This document shows, piece by piece, positions 27,101 to 36,000 of a DNA stretch of 64,000 nucleotides. Made by a program: the position numbers and the translations under genes. The first letter of the stretch is position 1. Each line of letters starts with the position of its first letter. Source of the DNA: Polaribacter haliotis (GTDB taxonomy: Bacteria; Bacteroidota; Bacteroidia; Flavobacteriales; Flavobacteriaceae); NCBI RefSeq assembly GCF_014784055.1, contig NZ_CP061813.1:1-64000 (forward strand), given 5' to 3'. A model generated the notes under the pieces. That model ran no database searches, was not told the DNA's origin, and saw only the letters and a list, made by a program, of their open reading frames with translations.

Positions 27101-27225
27101 CGTTAACAAAGTATAGAGGTTTCGATCCAACAACTTCTAATGGAGCTCCAATAGGTGGAGGTATAGATCAAGGTTTTTATCCAACACCAAAGACTTTTTT
27201 AGTTGGTTTAAATGTTAATTTTTAA
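24121..27225 (+). CDS. SusC-like TonB-dependent receptor of the laminarin locus
   Basis: A complete 1034-residue SusC-family outer-membrane transporter. It has a 20-residue signal peptide ending VHAQ, a carboxypeptidase-regulatory-like domain (about 22-105, GDPLPGVSVIVKGTVKGTQ), and the DEIVVIGYGTQKR segment. The plug domain follows (about 115-225, with VNPSDIESMNVLKDATA and YGVRGANGVILITTKKG), then a beta-barrel ending in the aromatic-rich KTFLVGLNVNF. It imports oligosaccharides with TonB energy. SusD starts 11 nt downstream. The enzymes that follow (GH16, GH149, GH17, GH30) point to beta-1,3/1,6-glucan as substrate. Confidence 0.96.
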   Translation: MRKQITLLLFMFIAFCVHAQTVNVKGVVTDATTGDPLPGVSVIVKGTVKGTQTDFDGMYNISNVTTGATLVFRYLGYKETEVLVKNATVNVSLEVEAQALDEIVVIGYGTQKRAEVTGAVSVVSNETIENLKPTRIEQALQGQVAGVNITSSSGAPGAGLNIRIRGVSTNGNNNPLILLDGNVIEDLSVVNPSDIESMNVLKDATAGIYGVRGANGVILITTKKGRKNTEFKYTFNSYVGFQQTTRKIPLLNATEYALLANEAFAANGEALPFSNILSLGQGTDWQNEVFKDAIISSADINITKGTEKSTFSFGASHLDQDGIVGGSKANFNRTTAKFGFSHDILKNLKFKSSSIYTNTNRKGLPENALGSVLFNALNMPANLTPRDANGDFTLAPNTGVGIEVINPLAQTQNSFNRTWVNKFAGSYGLNYSFLDGFSAESNIQFNYAKVNSKSYTPELFYGSGKVFNTVGAASDLNDGINNSSVFESQQTYKDYTFDAFIKYEKVFNDVHDVKILLGTSVFKSEGINDSNLLGFGANGNTLEDVSVAGADSSQDNLALSNQPRQFFDSRLLSYFTRLQYNYDGKYLFSAVVRRDGSSNFGPKNKFGIFPTASIGWVASKESFLEDSEAISFLKLRASYGVIGNDRIGSFGFVSTISGEGEYVFNNQINFGTAIGALSNPEIKWERQIPLDFGIDIELFDKINITADYFNKRTEDLLLNPQVSGILGVSAPGSAGPIVNAGTVENRGFEFAIGYKERISEDFKFSMNYNFTTIKNEVLFVGSESGVLFGGSFGVGQEPPSRMEAGLPIGYYYGFKTNGIFQNQAEVDAHATQTNANPGDLRFVDQLTVDTDNDGIADATDGIINNDDKTYIGDPIADVTMGFNFSFDYKNFDFNMYAFASIGNEIVRNYERNLPLTNRPTYYLDRWTGPGTSNTFPRVTTGATGNSLFSDFYVEDGSFLRLQNIQLGYSLKNNITEQVGLSKLRFYVTANNLFTLTKYRGFDPTTSNGAPIGGGIDQGFYPTPKTFLVGLNVNF

Positions 27226-27236
27226 TAAAAAATAAG

Positions 27237-28721
27237 ATGAAAAAATTAAACATAAAATTTTTAGCAACAATTATGTTACTTGTAGGTTTAACTGCTTGTA
27301 GCGATGATTTTGTAAATGTAGAATCTCAGGCAGAAAATTCTGAAGATTATTTCAATTCAGAAGAAGATTACCAAAATGCACTAGTAGGAGCATACGATTT
27401 ATTACAATCTACATACTTAAATGCACTTTTAGGAGAAATTGCTTCAGACAATACATTAGCAGGTGGCGAAAGCGCAACAGATGTAATAGGAATCCAAGAA
27501 GTAGATGATATGGTACACACACCAGTAAATCAACAACTAAGAGATATTTGGGGGTGGATGTTCTCTGGAGTTAATAGAACGAACTACATTTTAGAGTTTC
27601 AAGATAAAACAGATTTTGCAGGAAAAGATCAAGTAATTGCACAAGCAAGATTTTTAAGAGCTTACTATTATTTTGAATTGGTAAAATGGTTTGGAGATGT
27701 TCCATTAGTAGTAGATCAAAGAATATTATTCGGAGATCAATTTACTGTAGATAGAACTCCAAAAGCAGAAGTATATGCACAAATTGAAAAAGATTTAATA
27801 TTTGCAGCAAATACTTTACCATATATTCAAGCAGAAACAGGTAGAGTAACTAGAGGTGCAGCACAAGCATTACTAGGAAAAGCTTATTTATATCAAAATA
27901 AATTTGATGAAGCTGCAGGAATTTTAGATACTTTAATTACACAAGGACCTCATGCTTTAGTAACAGATGCTACTAGATTTATGAACCTATTTGAAAATGA
28001 TAACGAAAACAGTGTAGAGTCAGTTTTTGAAGTTCAATACACAGAAATTCAAGGAGCAGGTTTTGATTGTTTACAATGTAGTGAAGGTAATGTAGCAGTA
28101 GGATTTAGTGGTGTAAGAGGCTATAATGGACAAGATTTTACATCAGGATTTAGTTTTAACGTTCCTGTACAAGAATTAGTAGATGCTTTCGAAATGGGAG
28201 ATAGAAGAATAGATGTTGCAATTTTAGATATTGAAGCTTGGTCTCAACAAACTGGAGCAACTTTTGATAAAGGTTACGAGCATACTGGATACTTCAATAG
28301 AAAATATTTACCAAGAAAAAGAGGTGCAGATGCTCAAGGAGACAGAAACTTAACAAACCCAAATAATTATAGAGCAATACGTTTTGCAGATGTTTTATTA
28401 ATGGCTGCAGAAGCTTTTAATAAAAGTACAATTCCAAATGATGTAAAAGCACGAGGATACTTAAATCAGGTAAGACAACGTGCTTTCGGAGATATGTTAC
28501 ACAATGTTTCTTCATCAGGTTCAGCTCTAACAGAAGATGTTTATAAAGAAAGAAGAGTAGAGTTAGCAGGAGAAGGGCATCGTTTTTTCGACTTGGTTAG
28601 AACAGGTAAAGCAGCTCAAGAAATTAACGGTTTTGTTGCAGGTAAGCACGAATTGTTTCCAATTCCATCAATCGAAATTCAATTAGCTGGAAATAGATGG
28701 TCTCAAAATCCTAATTATTAA
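27237..28721 (+). CDS. SusD-like surface glycan-binding lipoprotein
   Basis: A 494-residue SusD/RagB lipoprotein with lipobox LTAC (Cys21) followed by SDD, an acidic stretch of the kind that directs Bacteroidota lipoproteins to the cell surface. TPR-like helices include RFLRAYYYFELVKWFGDVPLV, quoted core RAYYYFELVKWFGDVPLV, the hallmark of the family, and the C-terminal RRVELAGEGHRFFDLVR is equally characteristic. It caps the SusC channel and delivers glycan. It lies 11 nt after susC and 8 nt before the next lipoprotein gene, in the same operon. Confidence 0.96.
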   Translation: MKKLNIKFLATIMLLVGLTACSDDFVNVESQAENSEDYFNSEEDYQNALVGAYDLLQSTYLNALLGEIASDNTLAGGESATDVIGIQEVDDMVHTPVNQQLRDIWGWMFSGVNRTNYILEFQDKTDFAGKDQVIAQARFLRAYYYFELVKWFGDVPLVVDQRILFGDQFTVDRTPKAEVYAQIEKDLIFAANTLPYIQAETGRVTRGAAQALLGKAYLYQNKFDEAAGILDTLITQGPHALVTDATRFMNLFENDNENSVESVFEVQYTEIQGAGFDCLQCSEGNVAVGFSGVRGYNGQDFTSGFSFNVPVQELVDAFEMGDRRIDVAILDIEAWSQQTGATFDKGYEHTGYFNRKYLPRKRGADAQGDRNLTNPNNYRAIRFADVLLMAAEAFNKSTIPNDVKARGYLNQVRQRAFGDMLHNVSSSGSALTEDVYKERRVELAGEGHRFFDLVRTGKAAQEINGFVAGKHELFPIPSIEIQLAGNRWSQNPNY

Positions 28722-28729
28722 AAAATATA

Positions 28730-30883
28730 ATGATGAAAAAAAATAAAATTATATATAAACTTATAATTGCGCTTTTAATTATAAGCGCATGTACAGATAA
28801 TGTAAGAGATTTGGATTTTTTAGATAAGGTTTTACCACCTACTAACCTTACAGCTTCTTACGATATTACACAAGACAATACTGGTTTAGTTACAATTACA
28901 CCAACTGCAGAAGGAGCTCAAGAAATACAAGTGTTTTTTGGAGATGGAACAAACGAATTTGAAATTTTAACAAATGGAGAAAGTGTACAAAGAACATATA
29001 AAGAAGGTACTTTCGATGTTAAAATTGTTGCTTCTAATGCTGTTGGAAACAGTATAGAAATCATGCAACAATTAATAGTTTCTTTTAAAGCACCGCAAAA
29101 TTTGGTGGTTGTTATAGAAAATGATGCTGCAGTTTCTAAACAAGTAAATGTTACTGCGAATGCAGATTTTGCAACAATGTTCGATTTTTATTCTGGACAA
29201 ACTGGTTCAGATCCAGTTACAGGAAATATTGGAGAAACAATTACTTTTCAATATGATGAAGCTGGTACATACTCAGTTAGAGTTGTGGCAAAAGGTGGTG
29301 CAATAGCAACCACAGAATATACAGAAGATTTTATTGTAACCGAAATTTTAGATCCTACAACTTTAGCACCAAATCCACCTTTAAGAAATGCATCTGATGT
29401 AATTTCTTTATTTAGTGATGTATATACAAATGTTACTGTAGATACTTGGAATACATCTTGGAGCCAGGCTTCATTTGAAGATGTTACTATTAATGGAAAT
29501 GCAGTTAAAAAATATACCTCTTTAGGATTTAATGGAATCGAAACTACATCTAATCCATTGGATGCTAGTTCAATGACCCATGTTCATTTAGATGTTTGGA
29601 CACCAAATGCAACAGAAATTAAATTAAAGTTAGTAGATTTCTTAGGCGATGGTTTCGATGATGGTTCAAATAATTCTGAAGCAGAATTAACCTTTGCAAT
29701 AAATACTGGAGAGTGGACAAGCATAGACATTCCTTTAGCAGATTTTACAGCTGCAGGAATCACATCTTTTGCAGATATTAATCAGTATATAATTACAGCT
29801 ACACCATTTGGTTCTTCTATATTGTTTGTAGATAATTTTTACTTTCATAAACCACCATCAGAATTACAAAAGTTACCCGTTAATTTTGAATCAAGCACTT
29901 TAAATTATACTTGGACAGGTTTTGGAGATCCTAATTTCAGTGCTATACCAACAGCTGTTATTTCAAACCCAGATAAATCAGGTATTAATACAACAAATAC
30001 TGTATTAGAAATAGAAAAGCCTTCAGGTTCTCAAGTTTGGGCTGGTGCATCTATGCCATTAGATCAAGGGATAGATTTTTCAGCAGGAACTACAATTACT
30101 GTAAAAGTTTGGTCTCCAAGAGTGGGAACAGATATTTTACTAAAAATGGAAGATCCTACATCTCCAAAAGATGGTAATGGAAATCCTACAGTTTTTGCAG
30201 AAGTAAAAGCGACAACAACAGTAGCAAGTGCTTGGGAAGAACTATCTTTTGATATGACAACTTTTGCAAGTTTTAGCACAAGCATTGCATATAAAAATGT
30301 AATATTATTTCCAGATTTTGGAAACATGGGACAAGGAGAAAAGTTTTATTTCGATGATATAGAAATTGCATCTATAAAATTACCAGTTAATTTCGAAGTT
30401 CCAGGTTTAACATATACTTGGGTTGGTTTTGGAGACCCTAATTTTGGACCACTTCCAACTGCAATTATTTCTAATCCAGATGTAACAGGAATTAATATGA
30501 GTTCTACAGTTTTAGAAATTCAAAAACCATCAGGATCACAAGTTTGGGCAGGTGCTTCAATGGCACTAGATGCTCCAATAAACTTTGCTTATGGTACTAA
30601 AGTTAAAATTAAAGTCTGGTCTCCAAGAGTAGGAACTAAAATTTTATTTAAAACAGAAGATCCAAGTTCTCCAAAAGATGGTAATGGAAACCCAACTGTT
30701 TTTGTAGAAATTGAAGCAACTTCAACTGTTGCTAATCAGTGGGAAGAACTTACTTTCGATTTAACAAGTTCAGGATCTTTTAATACTTCTATAAATTATG
30801 AAAACGTTATTATTTTTCCAGATTTTGGAAATGGAGGTCAAGGAGAAAGCTTTTATTTTGATGACTTAATTTTAACAAACTAA
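28730..30883 (+). CDS. Multimodular surface glycan-binding lipoprotein (SusE/F position)
   Basis: A 717-residue lipoprotein (IISAC, Cys21; acidic TDNVRDLD after it). Two PKD-like domains (about 35-205) precede three carbohydrate-binding-like beta-sandwich modules. Module A (about 215-380) begins DVISLFSDVYTNV and is homologous to the repeats of the secreted protein at 42289. Modules B1 (about 382-548) and B2 (about 550-717) are near-duplicates 168 residues apart, each starting LPVNFE and containing KPSGSQVWAGASM and PKDGNGNPTVF. There is no catalytic motif. Its position after SusD and its modules indicate laminarin capture at the surface. The binding function is inferred, not shown. Confidence 0.85.
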   Translation: MMKKNKIIYKLIIALLIISACTDNVRDLDFLDKVLPPTNLTASYDITQDNTGLVTITPTAEGAQEIQVFFGDGTNEFEILTNGESVQRTYKEGTFDVKIVASNAVGNSIEIMQQLIVSFKAPQNLVVVIENDAAVSKQVNVTANADFATMFDFYSGQTGSDPVTGNIGETITFQYDEAGTYSVRVVAKGGAIATTEYTEDFIVTEILDPTTLAPNPPLRNASDVISLFSDVYTNVTVDTWNTSWSQASFEDVTINGNAVKKYTSLGFNGIETTSNPLDASSMTHVHLDVWTPNATEIKLKLVDFLGDGFDDGSNNSEAELTFAINTGEWTSIDIPLADFTAAGITSFADINQYIITATPFGSSILFVDNFYFHKPPSELQKLPVNFESSTLNYTWTGFGDPNFSAIPTAVISNPDKSGINTTNTVLEIEKPSGSQVWAGASMPLDQGIDFSAGTTITVKVWSPRVGTDILLKMEDPTSPKDGNGNPTVFAEVKATTTVASAWEELSFDMTTFASFSTSIAYKNVILFPDFGNMGQGEKFYFDDIEIASIKLPVNFEVPGLTYTWVGFGDPNFGPLPTAIISNPDVTGINMSSTVLEIQKPSGSQVWAGASMALDAPINFAYGTKVKIKVWSPRVGTKILFKTEDPSSPKDGNGNPTVFVEIEATSTVANQWEELTFDLTSSGSFNTSINYENVIIFPDFGNGGQGESFYFDDLILTN

Positions 30884-30896
30884 AATTTTAAAAAAA

Positions 30897-31814
30897 ATGA
30901 AAAACATAAAAAATCTATATATAATTCTATTTTCGTTAACGATTGGTTTTTACGGTTGTCAAGAAAACGATTATGAATTTGGAGAGATTATAGCTCCTTC
31001 GAACATTACAATTGAAGCAAGTATAGTTGGTGCAGACGCTTCTAATCCAAATGGAGATGGAAGTGGTGTTGTAAGTTTTAAAACGACTGCAAACAATGCC
31101 GTTTCTTATAAATACATTTTTAATGGAAATGCAAATGTGGCTCCTTCAGGAGAATACACTTACAGTTTTAGTAAATTAGGCTTAAATACCTATACTGTTA
31201 CAGTTGTAGCATCAGGAACTGCAGGAGTAAGTTCTAGTAAATCTATTGAAGTTCAAGTCTTATCTACCTATTCTCCACCACAAGAATTATTAGATAAATT
31301 ATATGGAACAGGTTCTAAAACTTGGAAAATTCAATCTGCAAAGCCAGGGCATTTTGGTTTAGGTTCTGTGGGTGGTCCAATGAACGAGTTTTATGGAGCA
31401 GGTCCAAATGAAAAAGCGGGTGTTGGAATGTATGACGATAGATATATCTTTAATTCAGATGGAACATTTAAACACATTACAGACAATACAAATGATGCAA
31501 CAGCTGTAAATACGGATGGAACCATTTTTGGACGTGACCCTTACATTGTAGACGATTTAGGGCCAACAAGTTTATCTCCAAATGGAGCAGATATCGAAAA
31601 CTATGTTTATAGCGATTATGATGCTACTTTTAGCTTATCAGCTCCTGGAGGACAAGAAACTATTTCTTTATCAGGAATTGGTTTTATTGGATATTATACT
31701 GGAGGTTCTCATAGTTACCAAATTGTAGATAGAGGAGTTCCTAACGAACTTGTTCTAAAAACAACGGATGGAAATGGACAATTCGACTGGTGGTTTATAA
31801 TCGTTTCAGAATAA
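30897..31814 (+). CDS. PKD-like surface lipoprotein, putative glycan-binding
   Basis: A 305-residue lipoprotein (FYGC, Cys21, then QENDYEFGE). An N-terminal PKD-like domain (about 30-125, with NPNGDGSGVVSF) is homologous to the N-terminal domain of the next gene's GH16 enzyme. The C-terminal 170 residues (SKTWKIQSAKPGHFGLGS onward) form a separate domain rich in Gly and aromatics that I recognise only as common in flavobacterial laminarin loci, without known catalysis. It starts 13 nt after the preceding gene and its stop is 5 nt before the GH16 ATG. The likely role is glycan binding or enzyme scaffolding. Confidence 0.75.
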   Translation: MKNIKNLYIILFSLTIGFYGCQENDYEFGEIIAPSNITIEASIVGADASNPNGDGSGVVSFKTTANNAVSYKYIFNGNANVAPSGEYTYSFSKLGLNTYTVTVVASGTAGVSSSKSIEVQVLSTYSPPQELLDKLYGTGSKTWKIQSAKPGHFGLGSVGGPMNEFYGAGPNEKAGVGMYDDRYIFNSDGTFKHITDNTNDATAVNTDGTIFGRDPYIVDDLGPTSLSPNGADIENYVYSDYDATFSLSAPGGQETISLSGIGFIGYYTGGSHSYQIVDRGVPNELVLKTTDGNGQFDWWFIIVSE

Positions 31815-31819
31815 ATAAT

Positions 31820-32920
31820 ATGAAATTATTCAAAACAAAATTTTATCTAACAATAATTGCTTCTTTCTTATTACTTTCTTGCGGAAGTTCGGAAGGAGGA
31901 GGAGAAGTAATTATTGACAATTCCATTATTCCAACAAATTTAACTATTGCTGTTGCTGTTGTAGGAGTTTCTAAAGCAAACCCTTCTGGAGATGGTTCTG
32001 GAGAGATAAAACTTACAGTTTCTGCAAAAGACGCAATTCGTTACAAAGTAAAATTTGGCGATGGAAATGAAACAGAATCAACCTCTGGAAATATAGATTA
32101 TACTTACACAAATGTGGGGTCAAATAAATATACAATAGAAGTAATTGCATTTTCCAAAACCGACGATTTTGTGAGCGATTTTATTCAACAAGAAGTTTTT
32201 GTTTCTGTGAATGGATTAAAGTTAGTTTGGTCAGATAATTTTGATTCAGATGGTGCTCCAGACCCAACAAAATGGACTTACGATCTTGGAAGAGGCAGTA
32301 ATGGTTGGGGTAATAATGAGTCTCAATTTTACACAAAAAGAACAGAAAATGTTACGATTAGTAATGGAACTCTAAAAATTAAAGCCAAGAAAGAGAATTT
32401 TTCCGGAGCAAATTATACATCAGCAAGATTAAAAACGCAAGGGTTATATAATTTTACCTATGGTCGTGTAGAAATTAGAGCAAAGTTACCTTCAACAAAA
32501 GGAACTTGGCCAGCACTATGGACATTGGGTTCTAACATTAATTCTGTTAGTTGGCCAAATTGTGGTGAAATAGATATAATGGAGCATATTGGTAACGAAT
32601 TAGGTAGAGTACAAAGTGCAACACACACACCTTCAAGTTTTGCAAATACACAAAATAAAGGAGCCACTTTTTCTAACAGTACATCAACTGCTTTTCATAT
32701 CTACGAATTAAGATGGACAGAAGAAAAATTAGAATTTTTATTCGATGGAGAATTGTATTACACATATAATCCATCAGTAAAAAATAGTAGTACTTGGCCT
32801 TTTAATTCTAGCCAATTCTTAATAATGAATGTTGCTATTGGAGGTACTTTAGGAGGAAATATAGATGCCTCTTTTACTGAAGATGTTATGGAAATAGATT
32901 ACATAAAAGTTTATCAATAA
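31820..32920 (+). CDS. Laminarinase (endo-beta-1,3-glucanase), GH16 lipoprotein
   Basis: A 366-residue lipoprotein from the ATG at 31820 (LLLSC, Cys21); a GTG 10 codons upstream lies inside the previous gene and is not used. A PKD-like domain (about 35-125) is followed by the GH16 jelly roll. The active-site motif is Glu250-Ile-Asp252-Ile-Met-Glu255 (GEIDIMEHIG), the laminarinase form with the extra Met. WALWTLG-type residues (TWPALWTLGSN) and ILMNVAIGG (FLIMNVAIGGTLGG) also fit. It cuts internal beta-1,3 bonds of laminarin at the surface, producing oligosaccharides for SusCD. It is the last gene before the terminator at 32941. Confidence 0.95.
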   Translation: MKLFKTKFYLTIIASFLLLSCGSSEGGGEVIIDNSIIPTNLTIAVAVVGVSKANPSGDGSGEIKLTVSAKDAIRYKVKFGDGNETESTSGNIDYTYTNVGSNKYTIEVIAFSKTDDFVSDFIQQEVFVSVNGLKLVWSDNFDSDGAPDPTKWTYDLGRGSNGWGNNESQFYTKRTENVTISNGTLKIKAKKENFSGANYTSARLKTQGLYNFTYGRVEIRAKLPSTKGTWPALWTLGSNINSVSWPNCGEIDIMEHIGNELGRVQSATHTPSSFANTQNKGATFSNSTSTAFHIYELRWTEEKLEFLFDGELYYTYNPSVKNSSTWPFNSSQFLIMNVAIGGTLGGNIDASFTEDVMEIDYIKVYQ

Positions 32921-32940
32921 ATTAATTTTGTTTTGATTTG

Positions 32941-32972
32941 AAAAGGTCGAAGGTATTTTATTCGACCTTTTT
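32941..32972 (+). terminator. Intrinsic terminator after GH16
   Basis: AAAAGGTCGAA (32941-32951) pairs with TTCGACCTTTT (32961-32971), giving an 11-bp stem and a 9-nt loop, then a T-tract. It ends the susCD-GH16 operon. Confidence 0.8.
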
Positions 32973-33010
32973 ATTAAAACTAAACTTCTATAATTTACAA
33001 TTAAATACAC

Positions 33011-33040
33011 TTTTGATTTTAAAGTAGTACATGAATTTTG
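33011..33040 (+). promoter_or_regulatory. Predicted promoter of the phosphorylase-GH17-GH30 operon
   Basis: TTTTG (33011-33015) and GAATTTTG (33033-33040, one mismatch to TAnnTTTG) are spaced by 17 nt and lie 39 nt before the ATG at 33080. The 21-bp motif of the susC promoter is absent here. Confidence 0.4.
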
Positions 33041-33079
33041 CACTCTTATTTTAATCAAAAATTATATAAAAAAATATTA

Positions 33080-36000
33080 ATGAGTACTGTTTTACAAGAA
33101 AATAAATTAGAGTCTAATGGAAAATTAGTTTCTATAAATAACGAGTCGTTTTATAAAATTTCTGATAGCCATCTAATGCGTCCGTTTTTTATGACGATTG
33201 TTTCAGATGCAAACCATTGGATGTTCATCTCTAGTAATGGAGGGTTAACAGCTGGGAGAAAAAATGCACAAAATGCACTTTTTCCATATTATACAGATGA
33301 TAAAATTACAGCTTTAGCAGAAACTTCTGGAACGAAAACAATCTTCAGAATTACAAAAAACAACCAGAATTCACTTTGGGAACCATTTTCTGAAAGGCAA
33401 GCAGGACTTTATAATATTTCAAGAAATTTATATAAAAACGTTTACGGAAATAAAGTAATTTTCGAAGAGATAAATCACGATTTAGAACTTACTTTTAAAT
33501 ACGAGTGGAATTCTAGTAATAAATTTGGTTTCATAAGAAAACCAACACTTTTAAATAATTCTTTGGAAGAAATTTCTGTGGAAGCTTTAGATGGTTTTCA
33601 AGATTTGTTACCAGCAGGTATTGGTTCGGAATTTCAATTAAGCTACAGTAATTTAGCAGATGCTTATAAGAAATGCGAGTTAGAAAAAGAAGTTGGTCTA
33701 GGTATTTATGCGTTAAGCGCGATAATTGTTGATAAAGCAGAACCAAGTGAAGCTTTAAAAGCAAATGTTGTTTGGTCTTTAGGTATAGATAATCCTACTT
33801 TTTTATTATCAACTTTACAATTAAATAATTTTAGAAGAGGCATTTCTTTAGAGGAAGAAGTAGACTTGAAAGCAGAAAAAGGAGCCTACTTAACTCAGTT
33901 TAATTTCTCACTTTCTTCGGGCAAAGATAAAAATTGGATGCAAGTTGCAGAGGTAAATCAAACTGTTTCTCAAATTCATAAAATTGCAGCTCAAATTTCA
34001 TCAGAAAAAAATCTACAAGAAATTGTTGAACAAGACGTTGAATTAGGAACCGAAAACTTAATAAAGTTAACAGCAGGAGCAGATGGTTTACAACTTACAA
34101 ACGACAAATTAGTAAATACAAGACATTTTTCGAATACACTTTTCAATATCATGAGAGGTGGGATTTTCGATGATAATTATACCATTGAAAAAGAAGATTT
34201 TATTCAATATGTATCGAAAGCAAACAAAACTGTTTTTGCAGACAAAAAACAAGAATTAGAAAATTTACCAGTGAAATTCACCTTAGATTTTTTAAGAGAA
34301 TTTGCTAAAAAAGATTCAAATTCAAATTTTAAAAGACTTTCTTTAGAATATTTACCATTAAAATTTAGTAGAAGACATGGAGATCCAAGTAGACCTTGGA
34401 ACAAGTTTTCTATAAATACACAAAGTGAAGTTGATGGTTCTAAAATTTTAGATTACGAAGGGAATTGGCGAGATATTTTCCAGAATTGGGAAGGTTTAGC
34501 ACATTCATATCCTCAATTTATTGAGAGTATGATTCATAAATTCTTAAATGCCACAACTTTTGAAGGTTATAATCCTTACAGAGTTACAAAAGGTGGTTTC
34601 GATTGGGAAATTATCGAAGAACACGATCCTTGGTCTTATATTGGGTATTGGGGAGATCATCAAATTATTTATTTGTTGAAGTTTTTAGAGTTTATAGAAG
34701 ACCATTATCCGAATGAATTATTAAAATTATTTACGGAAAACGTTTTTGTATATGCAAATGTGCCTTATAAAATAAAATCGTATCAAGATATTCTTAAAAA
34801 CCCTAAAGACACGATTGATTTCGATTACAAATTAAATGTAGAAATCGATGAAAAAAGAGCGCATTTAGGAGCGGATGGCGCTTTAATTGAAGATAAAAAT
34901 AACGCCATTTACAAGGTAAATCTAATAGAAAAATTATTAGTTACTGTTTTGGCGAAAATAGCCAACTTTATTCCTGAAGGTGGAATTTGGTTAAATACAC
35001 AAAGACCAGAATGGAACGATGCCAACAACGCTTTGGTTGGAAATGGTGTTTCTATGGTTACTTTAAATTACTTGCGACGTTTTATCGATTTTTATGAAAA
35101 TTTAGTTAAAAAATCGGAAGTTGATAATATAGAAATTTCTGAAGAATTAGCAGTTTTCTTCTTTAAAGTTTTAGAAACTTTAGAAGAGAATAAGCATATT
35201 TTATCAGGTAATTTTTCAGATGTTGATAGAAAAACTGTTTTAGACGGTTTAGGAAATCCTGCAAGTGTGTATAGAGAATCAGTTTACAAAAACGGATTTT
35301 CAGCAAAGAAAAAGAACCTTTCAAAAGAAAATTTATTAGAATTTTTCGAAACTACAAAAGCGTATTTAGAGCATACAATTAGAGCAAATAAACGTGATGA
35401 CAATATGTATCACGCTTATAATTTAATGACGATTAATTCAAACAAAGAAGTTTCTATTTCTTATTTATCTGAAATGTTAGAAGGGCAAGTTGCTGCTTTA
35501 AGTTCTGGTTATTTAAGTGCAAAGGACGCCTTGGATTTATTGGACGGATTAAAAAATAGCGCACTATTTAGGAAAGACCAATACAGTTATATTTTATATC
35601 CGAATAAAGAATTACCAAGGTTTACTAAGAAAAATAATATTGATTCAGAACGTGTAGAAAAATCTGAATTATTATCTACATTAATTAAAAACAACGATCA
35701 AACAATTGTTGAAAAAGATGTCCATGGAAATTATCATTTCAATGGAAATTTCAACAATGCAAATAGCGTAAAAGAAGCATTAGATAAATTACCAAAAGAA
35801 AAATATAAAAATCTTTTAAAAAAGGATAGTCAAGATGTTTTAAACATTTTCGAAGAAGTTTTCGACCACAAATCTTTTACAGGTCGTTCTGGAACATTTT
35901 TCGGTTACGAAGGTTTAGGTTCTATTTATTGGCATATGGTTTCTAAGTTGCTTTTAGCGGTTCAAGAAAACTGTTTATTGGCAATAAATAATAACGAAAG

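Noticed and set aside
33038..33079. Upstream TTG start for the GH149-type gene
   Set aside because: It overlaps the predicted -7 box, and the ATG at 33080 gives a conventional N-terminus.
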